A stretch of 55,290 bases of DNA from Natronoflexus pectinivorans (GCF_004345615.1 NZ_SLWK01000018.1:7705-62994); one strand, 5' to 3'. Shown: positions 34,965-45,050, counted from the first letter of the stretch. The notes: a model not told the origin generated them from the sequence alone. Numbers and translations are program-made.

Positions 34965-36359
34965 TTAAGGTATAACATAAAAAATCGGGTCACTTCCAAG
35001 TTCAGCATCATCATCGTAAAACAGAAATGCACTATCGTTCATTGAAGTTTTCTGCTCTCGATACAACCTAATCATCTCAGCACCAGCAAGCATAACTGGC
35101 CCATAACTATGTGCAGCAAAAACATTTACCGGACGAGCATAATAAAAAGCAGGATCAAAAGCCATACCTGTTCCAACACATGTGCCTTCAACCTGTCCCA
35201 TTGCATTTATTTTGGTCGAAACAGCGTTCCAAGCCAAAGAGACAACAGGTCCGTATGCCAAGCCATCAATCCAACCTTCATTTATTGCTTTAGCCATTGA
35301 ATAAGTAAATATGGCTGTGGCTGATGTTTCAAGATAACTATCACTTCTATCCAGCAACTGATGCCAGAACCCAAATCCTGATTGCACTTCTGCCAATCCG
35401 GCAACATGGGCTTGAAGCAGGTTAACTACGAAATCATACCCAGGGTGAGATGCCGGTAAAACATCGAGCAGCTCTATCTTGGTCATAATTGCCCAGCCGT
35501 TTGCACGTGCCCATCTGAATTCAGGGTGAACATCCATACCGGTTACATATCCATGCATGTATAAACCTTTATCCCAGTTGAACATGTAATCCGCAAAGTT
35601 CTTCACCTGCAATACTGCATCATCAAAATATTTATCATCGCCTGTGTAAACCCCCATTTGAGCCAGAGCAGGCACGCTCATAAACAAATCATCAAGCCAG
35701 AGAGTATATGGCTGCGGTCGGTGTCGCGCCAATGTACCATCTGACAACCTGAGTTGATCATTGGATATGAAATCCACATAATTCCGGATCATCCAATCCA
35801 GTCCATCGGTATACCCTCCTCGTACAGCTTTAATCATAGCAGCAGCCATCGCACCTGAATCGTCCAATGAACGAGGTTCAATGACGGTTCTCATGGGGTT
35901 ACCTTCAACAAACCCATTATCATATAGCTCCTTAAAGTAAGGCAATAATTCTGACAAAAACTCCAATCGGCTTACCGAATAGTTCGTAAATCTCTTATCT
36001 CCTGTGATTTCACCAGCCAGCAACATGCCTCCATAGGTTACACCCCATTCGTAACTGATCAAACGGTAATCGCCCCTTGTAAAAATGGTTTCTTTGTCTA
36101 TCTCAGTATAGTCAGATACCGGCAATAATGAGTTTTTATTAATCAGGGTTTTTGGTGTTGTTCTATCTAAATATTCAAGAACTCTGAATAAAACATCCAT
36201 GATATCCTCTTCAGCCATTATACCATACGGAACGCCATGGTCGGCCTGCAAAAGATGCAAAGGAGCAGTTGTGTCTGTTAAAACAGGTTGTTTTTCGGTA
36301 TCTGTTGAGCAACTTACAGCTATCCAAAGACAGAAAGCACTTAAAACAATAGATCTCAT
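34965..36359 (-). CDS. GH88/GH105-like unsaturated glycuronyl hydrolase lipoprotein
   Basis: A 464-aa lipoprotein (signal peptide, lipobox AVSC, Cys17) with an (alpha/alpha)6-barrel typical of YteR-type enzymes. Landmarks: SLDDSGAMAAAM (164-175), LWLDDLFMSVPALAQMG (220-236, with the probable catalytic Asp in the DD pair), WARANGWAIMT, and FGFWHQLLDRSDSYLETSATA. These enzymes remove the unsaturated uronic acid left by pectate/rhamnogalacturonan or ulvan lyases. Which substrate applies is not clear; I favour GH105. It follows the GH2 gene by 12 bases, so it is the second gene of that operon. It is probably periplasmic or on the surface. Confidence 0.88.
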   Translation of the reverse strand: MRSIVLSAFCLWIAVSCSTDTEKQPVLTDTTAPLHLLQADHGVPYGIMAEEDIMDVLFRVLEYLDRTTPKTLINKNSLLPVSDYTEIDKETIFTRGDYRLISYEWGVTYGGMLLAGEITGDKRFTNYSVSRLEFLSELLPYFKELYDNGFVEGNPMRTVIEPRSLDDSGAMAAAMIKAVRGGYTDGLDWMIRNYVDFISNDQLRLSDGTLARHRPQPYTLWLDDLFMSVPALAQMGVYTGDDKYFDDAVLQVKNFADYMFNWDKGLYMHGYVTGMDVHPEFRWARANGWAIMTKIELLDVLPASHPGYDFVVNLLQAHVAGLAEVQSGFGFWHQLLDRSDSYLETSATAIFTYSMAKAINEGWIDGLAYGPVVSLAWNAVSTKINAMGQVEGTCVGTGMAFDPAFYYARPVNVFAAHSYGPVMLAGAEMIRLYREQKTSMNDSAFLFYDDDAELGSDPIFYVIP

Positions 36360-36371
36360 AGTCGTATAGGT

Positions 36372-38726
36372 TTATTGGTTTATATTAATCTCAATGGAGC
36401 TCTCTTCCAAACCTTCACCAGACACAGACACAAGAATCTGCCCAACATCAGCGTTAGCTCTCACAATAGCAATGGCTTGTCCTCTGGATGTTCTTCTCAC
36501 ATTGGTCTTAAACGGCTCGTGGCTATCCCGTTGGCCGTTATCTACCGCAATTAGCTCTCCATTTCCTGAAACATTAAAAGTCAATGGCCGATCGAAATTG
36601 GGAGAATGAGCGCCATTTTCATCAGTCAGCATAACACGAACGATGGCCACATCATCCCAATCATTTTTCAATGTATTTTTAGACGCTGATAGTGCAATAT
36701 TAGAAGGAGGCATAGCCGTTTGCATCTCATGGATTGCAACATCTTTTCCATCAATTCGCCCAATTGCTTTTATAGACCCAGGCTGAAAGGTCAGTCGATA
36801 TCTTATGGGTGAATGATCGGCAGGACGTTTTCTGATACCCTGCGATTCACCATTAAAGATCAATTCCACTTCATCACAATTGGTATAAATTTCGATATGA
36901 GCCTCATCATATGTATCAAAATCAGTAGGTGTCCAATCATCCACAAGTCCTCCTTCACCTAAATGTTGTTCACGTCTAAAGATTCTGATCATAGGCTTAT
37001 CAGACCACCAACTTTCTCTTTCGTAGGTGCGTGGTTTGGTAAAACCAGCGCGATCAAAAAGGCCAAAATCATGCGACACCTCAGGCCAGTCAGCTTCGCC
37101 AAGATAATCGAATCCTGTCCATAGAAAGTGTCCGGCGATGGCAGGATTATCTCTCCAAATCAGATATGCCTGTCGGGTATGCCCGTTTTCCGTACCAATT
37201 ACCTTCCAATGTGGATTATCGATTGATGCTTGAAGCAACTCTTCTTCCCGATAATTTTGTCCTACAATGTCCATCATTTCAGCAAAACCATTCTGATAAA
37301 CATTGGCCTGATTTGGTCTGAACAAACCCATTGTAACAGGGCGTGTCCCATCTAGTTTATGAATAAGATCATACTGCATCCTAAATGTTTCAAAACCCTG
37401 TTCATTATCAAGATTATCCCGTATTTCGTTACCAATGCTAAACATAAATATTGACGGGTGATTGCGATCTCTTAGAACAATGGAACGAGTGTCTTCCTCC
37501 CACCATTCATCAAAATGAAGTTGATATCCGTAATCTCCGTGGTTTTTGCGCGCACGCCAAGTATCAAAACTCTCATTCATGACAATAAACCCCATACGAT
37601 CGCAAAGCTCCAAAAACTCAGGTGCAAAAGGATTATGTGATAATCTTATCGCATTAATGCCTATCGATTGAAGTTGATTTAATCTTTCTTCCCAAATCGC
37701 CAGAGGAACAGCTGCACCAACAGCACCTGCATCATGGTGAAGGCATACACCTTTAATTCTGATGTTCTCGTCATTGAGATAGAATCCGGTAGCAGACTCA
37801 AAATGAAACGATCTTATTCCGAAATTGGTTACAAGGTCATCCTGCAACTCATTATCTATAGTCACCCGTGAAACACCTGTATAAAGTTGGGGTGAATCAA
37901 GAGACCACAGTTGTGGATCCCTAACTTCTATAAAATGTTCAATATCCATAGTTTCACCTGCCGCGAGATCAAAAGCTGTTCCTTTTTCTGAAACAAGTTC
38001 CCCTGAAGGATTATGGATCAGCGTATTTAAATGTACTTGTTGGATCCTGTCAGAACTATTTTTCAATGTGGTTAACACTCTCACTGTTGCTGACTCTTCA
38101 GATACTTCGGGTGTAGAAAAGAAAGTTCCCCAATTATCAATATACACATCATTCTTCACAATCAGACGGACATTTCGGTAAATTCCGGCACCTGTGTACC
38201 ATCGTGATGCAGGCTGTTTTGAATTATCCAAACGCACAGCTATGGTATTAGATCGGCCATACCTTAAGTAGTCGGTCAATTCGTACTCCATGCTCACGTA
38301 GCCATACGGCCTGTGCCCAAGATGCTCTCCGTTAATATAAACATCACTATTGGCCATAAGGCCATCAAAGTGGACAAAAACTCTTCTCCCTTCAAAGGCT
38401 GATGGGATATCAAACGATTTTCTATACCAGCCAATGCCATTTGGCAAATACCCCCCTCCTCTTCCGGTTGGATTATTCTGATCAAACTCTCCTTCTATAC
38501 TCCAGTCATGAGGAACATTAAGGGCTCTCCAACTTCGGTCATTAAACCTTCTTGCCTGGGCTCCCTCATGGTCTCCTTCCATAAACATCCAATCATTGTT
38601 AAATGAAATGGTTATGCGAGAAGATGGATAGTCATGATCATCAACCTTACATCCGCTAATAATAAATATTGAAATCAATAGAAGGGAAAAAAGACTTTTC
38701 CATTTTTTGTAGATAATAGTGGTCAT
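36372..38726 (-). CDS. GH2 beta-galactosidase-like lipoprotein
   Basis: A 784-aa lipoprotein (signal peptide, lipobox IISGC, Cys26). It has the GH2 order: sugar-binding domain (about 35-190, with NVPHDWSIEG and GIGWYRKSFDIP), immunoglobulin-like domain (about 195-300), and a TIM barrel (about 310-600) with acid/base Glu434 in SIGNEI and nucleophile Glu513 in IGTENGH. A C-terminal beta-rich region (DUF4982-like, then an Ig-like domain) ends at VSGEGLEESS. It probably cleaves beta-galactosides released from plant or algal polysaccharide. With the GH105-like gene 12 bases downstream it forms a small polysaccharide-degradation operon; no SusC/SusD pair is in the window. Confidence 0.93.
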   Translation of the reverse strand: MTTIIYKKWKSLFSLLLISIFIISGCKVDDHDYPSSRITISFNNDWMFMEGDHEGAQARRFNDRSWRALNVPHDWSIEGEFDQNNPTGRGGGYLPNGIGWYRKSFDIPSAFEGRRVFVHFDGLMANSDVYINGEHLGHRPYGYVSMEYELTDYLRYGRSNTIAVRLDNSKQPASRWYTGAGIYRNVRLIVKNDVYIDNWGTFFSTPEVSEESATVRVLTTLKNSSDRIQQVHLNTLIHNPSGELVSEKGTAFDLAAGETMDIEHFIEVRDPQLWSLDSPQLYTGVSRVTIDNELQDDLVTNFGIRSFHFESATGFYLNDENIRIKGVCLHHDAGAVGAAVPLAIWEERLNQLQSIGINAIRLSHNPFAPEFLELCDRMGFIVMNESFDTWRARKNHGDYGYQLHFDEWWEEDTRSIVLRDRNHPSIFMFSIGNEIRDNLDNEQGFETFRMQYDLIHKLDGTRPVTMGLFRPNQANVYQNGFAEMMDIVGQNYREEELLQASIDNPHWKVIGTENGHTRQAYLIWRDNPAIAGHFLWTGFDYLGEADWPEVSHDFGLFDRAGFTKPRTYERESWWSDKPMIRIFRREQHLGEGGLVDDWTPTDFDTYDEAHIEIYTNCDEVELIFNGESQGIRKRPADHSPIRYRLTFQPGSIKAIGRIDGKDVAIHEMQTAMPPSNIALSASKNTLKNDWDDVAIVRVMLTDENGAHSPNFDRPLTFNVSGNGELIAVDNGQRDSHEPFKTNVRRTSRGQAIAIVRANADVGQILVSVSGEGLEESSIEININQ

Positions 38727-39300
38727 GGCACAGATATTAAATTATTATAACTTGTAAAGACGCTAACAACAAAACAAATAATAATGAGTTGGTTAAATTG
38801 TGCCCTGCCCCCTAATATGACAAGCCTACACAACAAAAGATTTAAAAACCACAAATATACATGTATTTACAAGATAACACAATTTTTAAGATGGTTTTTA
38901 ACGCTCTTGAAAACTAATTTCATTGGTTTTCGAAATGGAACTAATGATTTCGCCTACCCAATTTATAAAAAGCTCCCAGGTTGCTGTTTTGTAAATAAAC
39001 ATTAAAATACGATATTTACTTCAGTTTTGACAACTAAAGAGGTTCCTTCTGCATCGAAAAATAATTGAGTGGAGCATCATCATACATGAACATTACTAAT
39101 TTTTAAGTTTTTGAACATCGAAAACATCTAACCAAAGAGGAAGAGATAGATTTTTTATCAAAAAAATCCACTTTATATTATGCATAAATTAGCATCGCAA
39201 TTAATTTTAGAATCAATACAATTAATAATTCGTTAAACTTTTAATTTGTAAACAAGAGTATATCTTTGACTTCAATTGCACACTTTAAATTATAAGAAAA
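38727..39300. other. 574-bp gap between divergent GH genes
   Basis: AT-rich intergenic region between the minus-strand GH2 gene and the plus-strand lipoprotein gene. It must hold promoters for both directions. TATCTTTG at 39261-39268 on the plus strand fits a Bacteroidota -7 box about 32 bases before the ATG at 39301, with a poor -33 partner. A 73-codon ORF at 38784 has a composition unlike a protein. Nothing else is recognised. Confidence 0.5.
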
Positions 39301-39870
39301 ATGAAAACTGTATTAAGTCTCATAACCCTTTCATGGATATTGGTTGCTTGTTCAACCTCACCGGGACAAGACTCTCAGCAATCTAACAGCCTCTCTGAAA
39401 CAGAGCAACAATTCCTCGACAATCTAAAATCCTTTTGCGGCCAATCTTTTGAAGGAAGAGAAACTTACACCAAGGATGGGCGCGACAGTTGGGCACATAA
39501 AAGAATGGTCATCTTTTTCACAGTTTGCGAATCAGATGAAGTGCATATTCCGTTCCACATTGACGATGATACCTCACGTACATGGATGTTTATTAATGAT
39601 AACGGATCATTACGATTCAGGCACGATCACAGACATCCTGATGGGACGCCAGAAGACTTGACTTTATATGGTGGCTATTCGGATGGATCAGGGACTCCAT
39701 TCAGACAATCATTCCCTGCAGATCAATATACCGACGATCTTCTGGACGATGATCTTGACCGGGTTTGGAACGTTATACTTTCTGATGATTTGTCAACCAT
39801 GACCTATGAATTAGGCTATTTAGGCGAGATTGTGTTCAGAGCAGAATTTAATTTAAGCAACCCTCTTTAA
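39301..39870 (+). CDS. Hypothetical lipoprotein
   Basis: A 189-aa lipoprotein (MKTVLSLITLSWILVAC, Cys17). The mature part has FCGQSFEGRETYTKDGRDSW (about residues 46-65), then several beta strands rich in His/Asp, including IPFHIDDDTSRTWMF and RFRHDHRHPDGTPEDLTLYGG, and an acidic stretch TDDLLDDDLDRVW. The motifs are of the type conserved in an uncharacterised secreted bacterial family that I know only as hypothetical. It could be a beta-barrel (calycin-like) fold. It is followed after 18 bases by the GH5-like gene and is probably co-transcribed, so it may be linked to polysaccharide use. Confidence 0.72.
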   Translation: MKTVLSLITLSWILVACSTSPGQDSQQSNSLSETEQQFLDNLKSFCGQSFEGRETYTKDGRDSWAHKRMVIFFTVCESDEVHIPFHIDDDTSRTWMFINDNGSLRFRHDHRHPDGTPEDLTLYGGYSDGSGTPFRQSFPADQYTDDLLDDDLDRVWNVILSDDLSTMTYELGYLGEIVFRAEFNLSNPL

Positions 39871-39888
39871 TTCCAAAAAGCAAATCAT

Positions 39889-40887
39889 ATGAGAATATGT
39901 TGGATCTTTTCACTTGTGACGATGCTGGGATTAACAAATTGCAACTCAAGCTCGCCATCGATGGATGATGTGGTTTATGTGAAAGGAAGACATATTTATA
40001 CCGCAAACCATGAAAAACTGGTTATGCGGGGAGTCAACGAGATGTTTATTTGGAGTGATGATTTAATTGGAGACACCATCATTCCGGAAATTGTGAAAAC
40101 CAACTCCAACACTTTAAGAATTGTTTGGCTAACGGATTCAGAAAACATCAATGCTACACCAGAGAATCTGGATAAAATCATTCAAAACACAGCTGATGCC
40201 GGCATGTTCCCCATGCCGGAATTGCATGGAGCAACCGGCAAATGGGAAAAACTACAGGAACAAGTAGATTATTGGGTAAGGCCTGAAGTTGTTGAAGTTT
40301 TGAAGAAACATGAACGTTACCTGCTACTCAACATTGCCAACGAATGCGGAGGACATGATGTTGATGCAAAAACATTTAGAAAGGGTTACGAATTAGCCAT
40401 TGATAGAATTCGTGCAACCGGGTTACGATGTCCATTAGTAATTGATGCATCAGGTTGGGGCCAGGATTTGGATATTCTTCTGGAGACAGGTCCCGGCTTA
40501 TTGAAACATGATCCACTATCAAATTTGATTTTCTCTGTACACATGTGGTGGGTTGCTGAAGATGGCTCAACCCAGCGAATTATTGATGGAATTGAACAAT
40601 CTGTCGAACTAAACCTTCCTTTAATAGTTGGAGAATTTGCACCGATGGGTGTAAACTGTGCGAGATACATTGATTATGAAACCATCATGGAGCAGTGCCA
40701 GAAACGCGACATTGGCTGGCTGGCCTGGTCGTGGGGAGCCGTTGAAAACGGCGACTGTGCTGAAATGGATATGACACGCGGAGAGTTGCGAGGCAAGTTT
40801 AAAGGCTTAACCGACTGGGGATTGGAAGTTGCTGTTACACATCCTTATTCAATAAAGAATACCTCCATAAAACCTTCATTGAAGTAA
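39889..40887 (+). CDS. GH5-family glycoside hydrolase lipoprotein
   Basis: A 332-aa lipoprotein (signal peptide, lipobox GLTNC, Cys18) with a compact GH5 barrel. VMRGVNEMFIW (about 45-55) opens the barrel. Acid/base Glu152 is in LLLNIANECGG, SVHMWW lies at about 216-221, and nucleophile Glu249 is in LIVGEFAP. The NIANECGG form resembles GH5 mannanases and related small GH5 members rather than classic cellulases. Substrate remains open. It sits in an apparent two-gene operon with the hypothetical lipoprotein upstream (18 bases). Confidence 0.88.
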   Translation: MRICWIFSLVTMLGLTNCNSSSPSMDDVVYVKGRHIYTANHEKLVMRGVNEMFIWSDDLIGDTIIPEIVKTNSNTLRIVWLTDSENINATPENLDKIIQNTADAGMFPMPELHGATGKWEKLQEQVDYWVRPEVVEVLKKHERYLLLNIANECGGHDVDAKTFRKGYELAIDRIRATGLRCPLVIDASGWGQDLDILLETGPGLLKHDPLSNLIFSVHMWWVAEDGSTQRIIDGIEQSVELNLPLIVGEFAPMGVNCARYIDYETIMEQCQKRDIGWLAWSWGAVENGDCAEMDMTRGELRGKFKGLTDWGLEVAVTHPYSIKNTSIKPSLK

Positions 40888-40979
40888 TCAGGAATTTGAA
40901 TTGTAACATCTGTTTCTTTTCTCATAAAAAAGTAGTTATTTCGCACTTTATATTATAAACCTTAAAACATTGGTCAGAA

Positions 40980-42872
40980 GTGAGAAAATGGCGTATTGAA
41001 GATTCTGCTGAACTTTACAACATCAACGGTTGGGGAGTAGATTACTTTTCCATTAACGATAAAGGAAATGTTATAGTAACCCCTAAAAAAGGTCAGGCAG
41101 GCGTTGACCTCAAGGAGCTCATGGATGAATTAATGGTTCGGGATGTCCCCAACCCTGTTCTCATCCGATTTCCGGATATTTTGGATAACCGGATTGAAAC
41201 CATATCCACCTGTTTTAAAAAAGCAGCCGAGGAATACGAGTACAAAGCTCAAAACTTTTTGATTTACCCGATTAAGGTAAATCAAATGCGTCAGGTTGTG
41301 GAAGAGATTGTAAGCCACGGAAAGAAATTCAACATAGGTCTTGAAGCAGGATCAAAACCTGAACTTCATGCTGTGTTGGCCATCAATACTGAGACCAATT
41401 CGTTAATTATTTGCAACGGATACAAGGACGAAGACTATATTGAACTGGCGCTGTTGGCTCAAAAAATGGGTAAGCGAATATTCATTGTAGTTGAAAAGCT
41501 AAATGAACTTAAACTCATTGCGTCCATTTCCAAAAGATTGAAAATTAAGCCAAATATCGGAATCAGAATAAAACTTGCCAGCAGTGGAAGCGGTAAATGG
41601 GAAGAATCGGGAGGCGATAAAAGCAAATTTGGTCTCTCTTCAAGTGAATTGCTAGAAGCTTGCGAATTCCTTGAAAAGAACAAAATGGAAGATTGTCTGC
41701 GACTAATCCATTTTCATATTGGCAGCCAGGTCACAAAAATTCGCAGAATAAAAACAGCTCTACGTGAAGCTGCTCAATTTTACGTCCAGCTTCATAAACT
41801 TGGATTTAAAATTGACTTTGTTGATATTGGTGGAGGTTTGGGCGTTGATTATGATGGAACCCGCTCCTCAATCAGTGAAAGTAGCGTAAACTATACCATA
41901 CAGGAGTACGTAAACGACTCCATTTCTCATTTCGTTGTTGCCAGTGATAAGGAGGGAATTCCACATCCAAATGTAATCACTGAGTCCGGACGTTCATTAA
42001 CGGCTCACCACTCTGTTTTGGTATTTGAAGTATTGGAGGCAACCTCTCCCCCTATGTGGAAAGATGACGATGAAGTGGGCGAAGAGGATCACGATTTAGT
42101 GAAAGAACTTTATGATTTATGGGATAACCTGAATCAGCCAAGGATGTTGGAGAGTTGGCACGATGCGCTTCAGATTCGTGAGGAGGCACTTGACCGTTAT
42201 AGTCTCGGGGTTCTTGATTTGGTAACACGAGCCAGAGTTGAACGTTTGTTCTGGTCTATTGCAGGTGAAATTCACCAAATGGCATCTACCATGAAGCATC
42301 CCAACGATGAATTCAGAAATCTGTCGAGAATCCTGTCTGACAAGTATTTCTGCAACTTTTCGTTGTTTCAGTCGCTGCCTGATTCCTGGGCCATTGACCA
42401 AATTTTCCCCATCATGCCCATTCATCGATTGGACGAAAAACCGTCCCGCGCCGCCACTTTACAAGATATCACATGTGATTCTGATGGTAAAATTGACAAC
42501 TTTATAGCTACCAGAAATATTTCTCATTACCTGCCCGTTCACCCCCTAAAATCAAAAGAGACCTATTATATAGGAGTTTTTCTTGTGGGTGCTTATCAAG
42601 AAATACTGGGCGATTTACACAATCTGTTTGGCGACACCAATGCAGTTCATGTAAGTGTTGATAAAGATGGATACAACATTGAACAAATTATTGACGGAGA
42701 AACGGTAGCTGAAGTTTTGGAGTATGTTCAGTTTAATCCAAAAAAACTGGTTAGAACTGTCGAAACCTGGGTAACAAGTTCGGTGAAGACCGGCAAAATT
42801 ACTGCAGAGGAAGGTAAAGAGTTTTTATCTACATACCGATCAGGATTATATGGATACACCTATTTGGAGTAG
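40980..42872 (+). CDS. speA: Biosynthetic arginine decarboxylase
   Basis: A 630-aa PLP enzyme that decarboxylates arginine to agmatine, the first step of polyamine synthesis by the agmatine route. The PLP lysine is Lys99 in LIYPIKVNQ. HFHIGSQ (about residue 245) and DIGGGLGVDYDG follow, with the large helical insertion and C-terminal domain of the long bacterial SpeA type. It starts with GTG at 40980 (MRKWRIEDSAELYNINGWG), with no better ATG. The TAG stop is the first triplet of a TAGGGTT tandem repeat. It appears to be a single gene. Confidence 0.95.
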   Translation: MRKWRIEDSAELYNINGWGVDYFSINDKGNVIVTPKKGQAGVDLKELMDELMVRDVPNPVLIRFPDILDNRIETISTCFKKAAEEYEYKAQNFLIYPIKVNQMRQVVEEIVSHGKKFNIGLEAGSKPELHAVLAINTETNSLIICNGYKDEDYIELALLAQKMGKRIFIVVEKLNELKLIASISKRLKIKPNIGIRIKLASSGSGKWEESGGDKSKFGLSSSELLEACEFLEKNKMEDCLRLIHFHIGSQVTKIRRIKTALREAAQFYVQLHKLGFKIDFVDIGGGLGVDYDGTRSSISESSVNYTIQEYVNDSISHFVVASDKEGIPHPNVITESGRSLTAHHSVLVFEVLEATSPPMWKDDDEVGEEDHDLVKELYDLWDNLNQPRMLESWHDALQIREEALDRYSLGVLDLVTRARVERLFWSIAGEIHQMASTMKHPNDEFRNLSRILSDKYFCNFSLFQSLPDSWAIDQIFPIMPIHRLDEKPSRAATLQDITCDSDGKIDNFIATRNISHYLPVHPLKSKETYYIGVFLVGAYQEILGDLHNLFGDTNAVHVSVDKDGYNIEQIIDGETVAEVLEYVQFNPKKLVRTVETWVTSSVKTGKITAEEGKEFLSTYRSGLYGYTYLE

Positions 42873-42896
42873 GGTTTAGGGTTTAGGGTTTAGGGG
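42870..42896. repeat. TAGGGTT heptamer repeat
   Basis: Three and a half perfect copies of TAGGGTT, the first sharing the speA stop codon. The sequence equals the plant telomere heptamer, presumably by chance. AAAC-type repeats of the intergenic family (ATCAACTACAAACGATCAAC) follow to about 42955. Confidence 0.85.
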
Positions 42897-42974
42897 CTTA
42901 ATAACTATAGACTAATCAACTACAAACGATCAACCATAAACTACAAACATTTAACATAGTAATCGAATTAGAAA

Positions 42975-44126
42975 TTGATTGATAACTTAATAAAAGTCAT
43001 TGGGGAATTATTAACTCTTAAAAAAAACGTCACGTTTTTTTTAATTATCTGGACTTTGTTCTCATCAAATTCGGAGGCAAACAGTGACAGCACTTTCTAC
43101 TCAATAGAAGCCAGATACCATTACGGAATCATCATACCTCATCACTCAAACATGGCATATTTTATAAGTGATTATGCCAGTGGAGTGGAAATAAATTTAA
43201 ACAGAAGACGATTTGGCTCTCAAATCTGGGAAAGTAAAATGGGATACCCGGAAACCGGAATCGGTTTCTGGTTCAGCACTCTTGGAGAGCCGAATATCTA
43301 CGGAAACGGATATGCCATATATCCTTACATCAATTCCAACCTGTTCGACATTGGAAACTTTAATGCCAGATACAGGGTTGCACTTGGGTTGGGGTATGCA
43401 GATACCCCTTATGACAAAACGGAAAACTTGTTTAACAACATTTTTGGATCATACCTGAATGCGTATATTGGTCTGGGGCTTTATCTATCCTACCCGGTCA
43501 GTGATAGAATTGATCTTCGTTCAACCCTCTCGCTGAACCATATGAGCAATGGCTCTTCACGCAAACCAAATCACGGACTCAATACGGCTGCGATCTCCTT
43601 TGGTGCAGTCTATTATTTGTCAGAACAAGATTACCCACGGGTTCTTCCACAAACCTCACCTCGAATCAAAGCTCGTGAAATTGTCGGAACACTGAGTGCA
43701 GGACGCAATCAGGCCGCGCCATATCCTCCGGATATACATTGGTCGGGCAGTTTGACTTTTACACATTTGTGGTATCAAACTGAAGCCAAAGCATATGGAT
43801 TGGGACTGGATTTTATTAGATACGGCGGAGCGCCTTTGGCCTTCATTAAATTAGAGGATATGGATTTTAATGCGGAATATGGATTTTCTGACTATTTTTA
43901 CACCGGAATTACCGGAACCATGGAATCGCACCTCGGAACTACGGCACTTTATATTACTGCAGGTGCTTATGTGCATTATAAAACAGAACCTCGCCAACCA
44001 GTGTATGCACGTTTGGGCATCAGGCAAATGATTTATGAAAACCTACTGGGGCATTTTGGTATAAAGGCCAACTTTTTCACGGCAGAGTTCATCGAATTTG
44101 GCTTGGGATATAGATTTAGGTATTAG
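42975..44126 (+). CDS. Acyloxyacyl hydrolase / PagL-like lipid A deacylase
   Basis: A 383-aa predicted outer-membrane beta-barrel. The central part carries the PagL signature HMSNGSSRKPNHGLN with the His189/Ser191 pair, the likely catalytic residues, which remove the 3-O-acyl chain of lipid A. The strand-rich ends with alternating aromatic residues and the terminal RFRY support a barrel. At 383 aa it is about twice the size of PagL, as in the longer Bacteroidota members, with a second half that could add strands. The start is unclear: the only standard candidate is TTG at 42975, which gives MIDNLIKVIGE before the hydrophobic signal (VTFFLIIWTLFSS). Confidence 0.8.
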   Translation: MIDNLIKVIGELLTLKKNVTFFLIIWTLFSSNSEANSDSTFYSIEARYHYGIIIPHHSNMAYFISDYASGVEINLNRRRFGSQIWESKMGYPETGIGFWFSTLGEPNIYGNGYAIYPYINSNLFDIGNFNARYRVALGLGYADTPYDKTENLFNNIFGSYLNAYIGLGLYLSYPVSDRIDLRSTLSLNHMSNGSSRKPNHGLNTAAISFGAVYYLSEQDYPRVLPQTSPRIKAREIVGTLSAGRNQAAPYPPDIHWSGSLTFTHLWYQTEAKAYGLGLDFIRYGGAPLAFIKLEDMDFNAEYGFSDYFYTGITGTMESHLGTTALYITAGAYVHYKTEPRQPVYARLGIRQMIYENLLGHFGIKANFFTAEFIEFGLGYRFRY

Positions 44127-44149
44127 GTTGGGGAAGGTGAAAAGGTGAA

Positions 44150-44200
44150 AAGGTGGGAAGGTTAAGAGGGTTTAGGGTTTTTAGTTTATAGTTGCTGGGG
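44150..44200. repeat. AGGTGAAAAGGTG / GGGTTTAGGGTTT repeats
   Basis: Short low-complexity units (GGTGAAAA twice, GGGTTTAGGG, TTTAGTTTATAG) between the PagL-like gene and the GIN-domain gene, of the same purine/pyrimidine style as the other intergenic arrays. Confidence 0.6.
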
Positions 44201-44240
44201 GATAATCATTGAAAGGACAAATAACAAACATATATATATC

Positions 44241-44996
44241 GTGCAAAAAACTGTCATTTCATTCATTCTCTTTACAATACTTATTATTTCGGCCTGTGAT
44301 TACATCACCGACCTGAAAAGAACAGGAGAAGAAATTACCATGGAAATTCCATGGAATGGATCAGGGCAAATTGAAGTTAACGCCTCATCCTCAATTGTTC
44401 TGGTAAACAGCGAAGATTATAAGATCAAAATAACGGGAATGGATTTCATAGCCAGGGGCTATGAAATTGATACATCCGATAACAAACTAAACATCACACA
44501 TACCAATCCTTTTCGGCTTCAACAGGACAAACTGCCAGATATTTTAATCTATTCACCTGATTTCAGGCGATTAACCATAAATGCTCCGAGCCGACTTGCC
44601 AACCGTGACTCGTTGAAATTTGAAAATCTCTACATATCCATTAACGGAAGAGGAACATATACCACTAGTCAATTGAAACTTAAAGGTAACCTTTTTCGAT
44701 TCAATGTTTATGGACGTGGTACAAAGACGACGCATCAATTAACAGGCGTTGCAAATAAAGCATACTACCACATAGAAGGCGGAACCAACATCAACGCATC
44801 CGACCTGAAAACAGGAACAACCAACATACGTCATTTGTCCTTTGGCAACTGTTTTGTAAACTCTACAGAAACACTTGATGTGACCATTTTTTCTTCAGGG
44901 AATGTTTACTATTCCGGCAACCCGGAAGTTCAGTTCAAACAGGATGAAACATCAACTTTACGTCCATCCGGAATTGTTGTACAGGTTACTGAATAA
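44241..44996 (+). CDS. GIN-domain (DUF2807) lipoprotein
   Basis: A 251-aa lipoprotein starting with GTG at 44241, with lipobox LIISAC (Cys19). The body is a single-stranded right-handed beta-helix of the type in the putative head GIN-domain adhesins: IEVNASSSIVLVNSEDYKIKITG, DILIYSPDFRRLTINAPS and repeated LKLKGN.FRFNVYGRGT and VFSSGN.YYSGNPEV turns. It lacks the usual DxxG pattern in some turns, so it is somewhat diverged. It is probably displayed at the cell envelope. Its function is unknown. Confidence 0.8.
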   Translation: MQKTVISFILFTILIISACDYITDLKRTGEEITMEIPWNGSGQIEVNASSSIVLVNSEDYKIKITGMDFIARGYEIDTSDNKLNITHTNPFRLQQDKLPDILIYSPDFRRLTINAPSRLANRDSLKFENLYISINGRGTYTTSQLKLKGNLFRFNVYGRGTKTTHQLTGVANKAYYHIEGGTNINASDLKTGTTNIRHLSFGNCFVNSTETLDVTIFSSGNVYYSGNPEVQFKQDETSTLRPSGIVVQVTE

Positions 44997-45050
44997 AAGT
45001 TTAAATAAAATCTCAACAGGATTCAATTTCGATTTAAACAGTCTCTAATC

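Noticed and set aside
38784-39005. 73-codon ORF between divergent GH genes
   Set aside because: Composition and lack of motifs suggest chance; it lies where promoters for both sides are expected.
42870-42896. Telomere-like TTTAGGG repeat as a sign of eukaryotic DNA
   Set aside because: Only 3.5 copies, embedded in a family of bacterial intergenic repeats at the speA stop. All genes around are bacterial.
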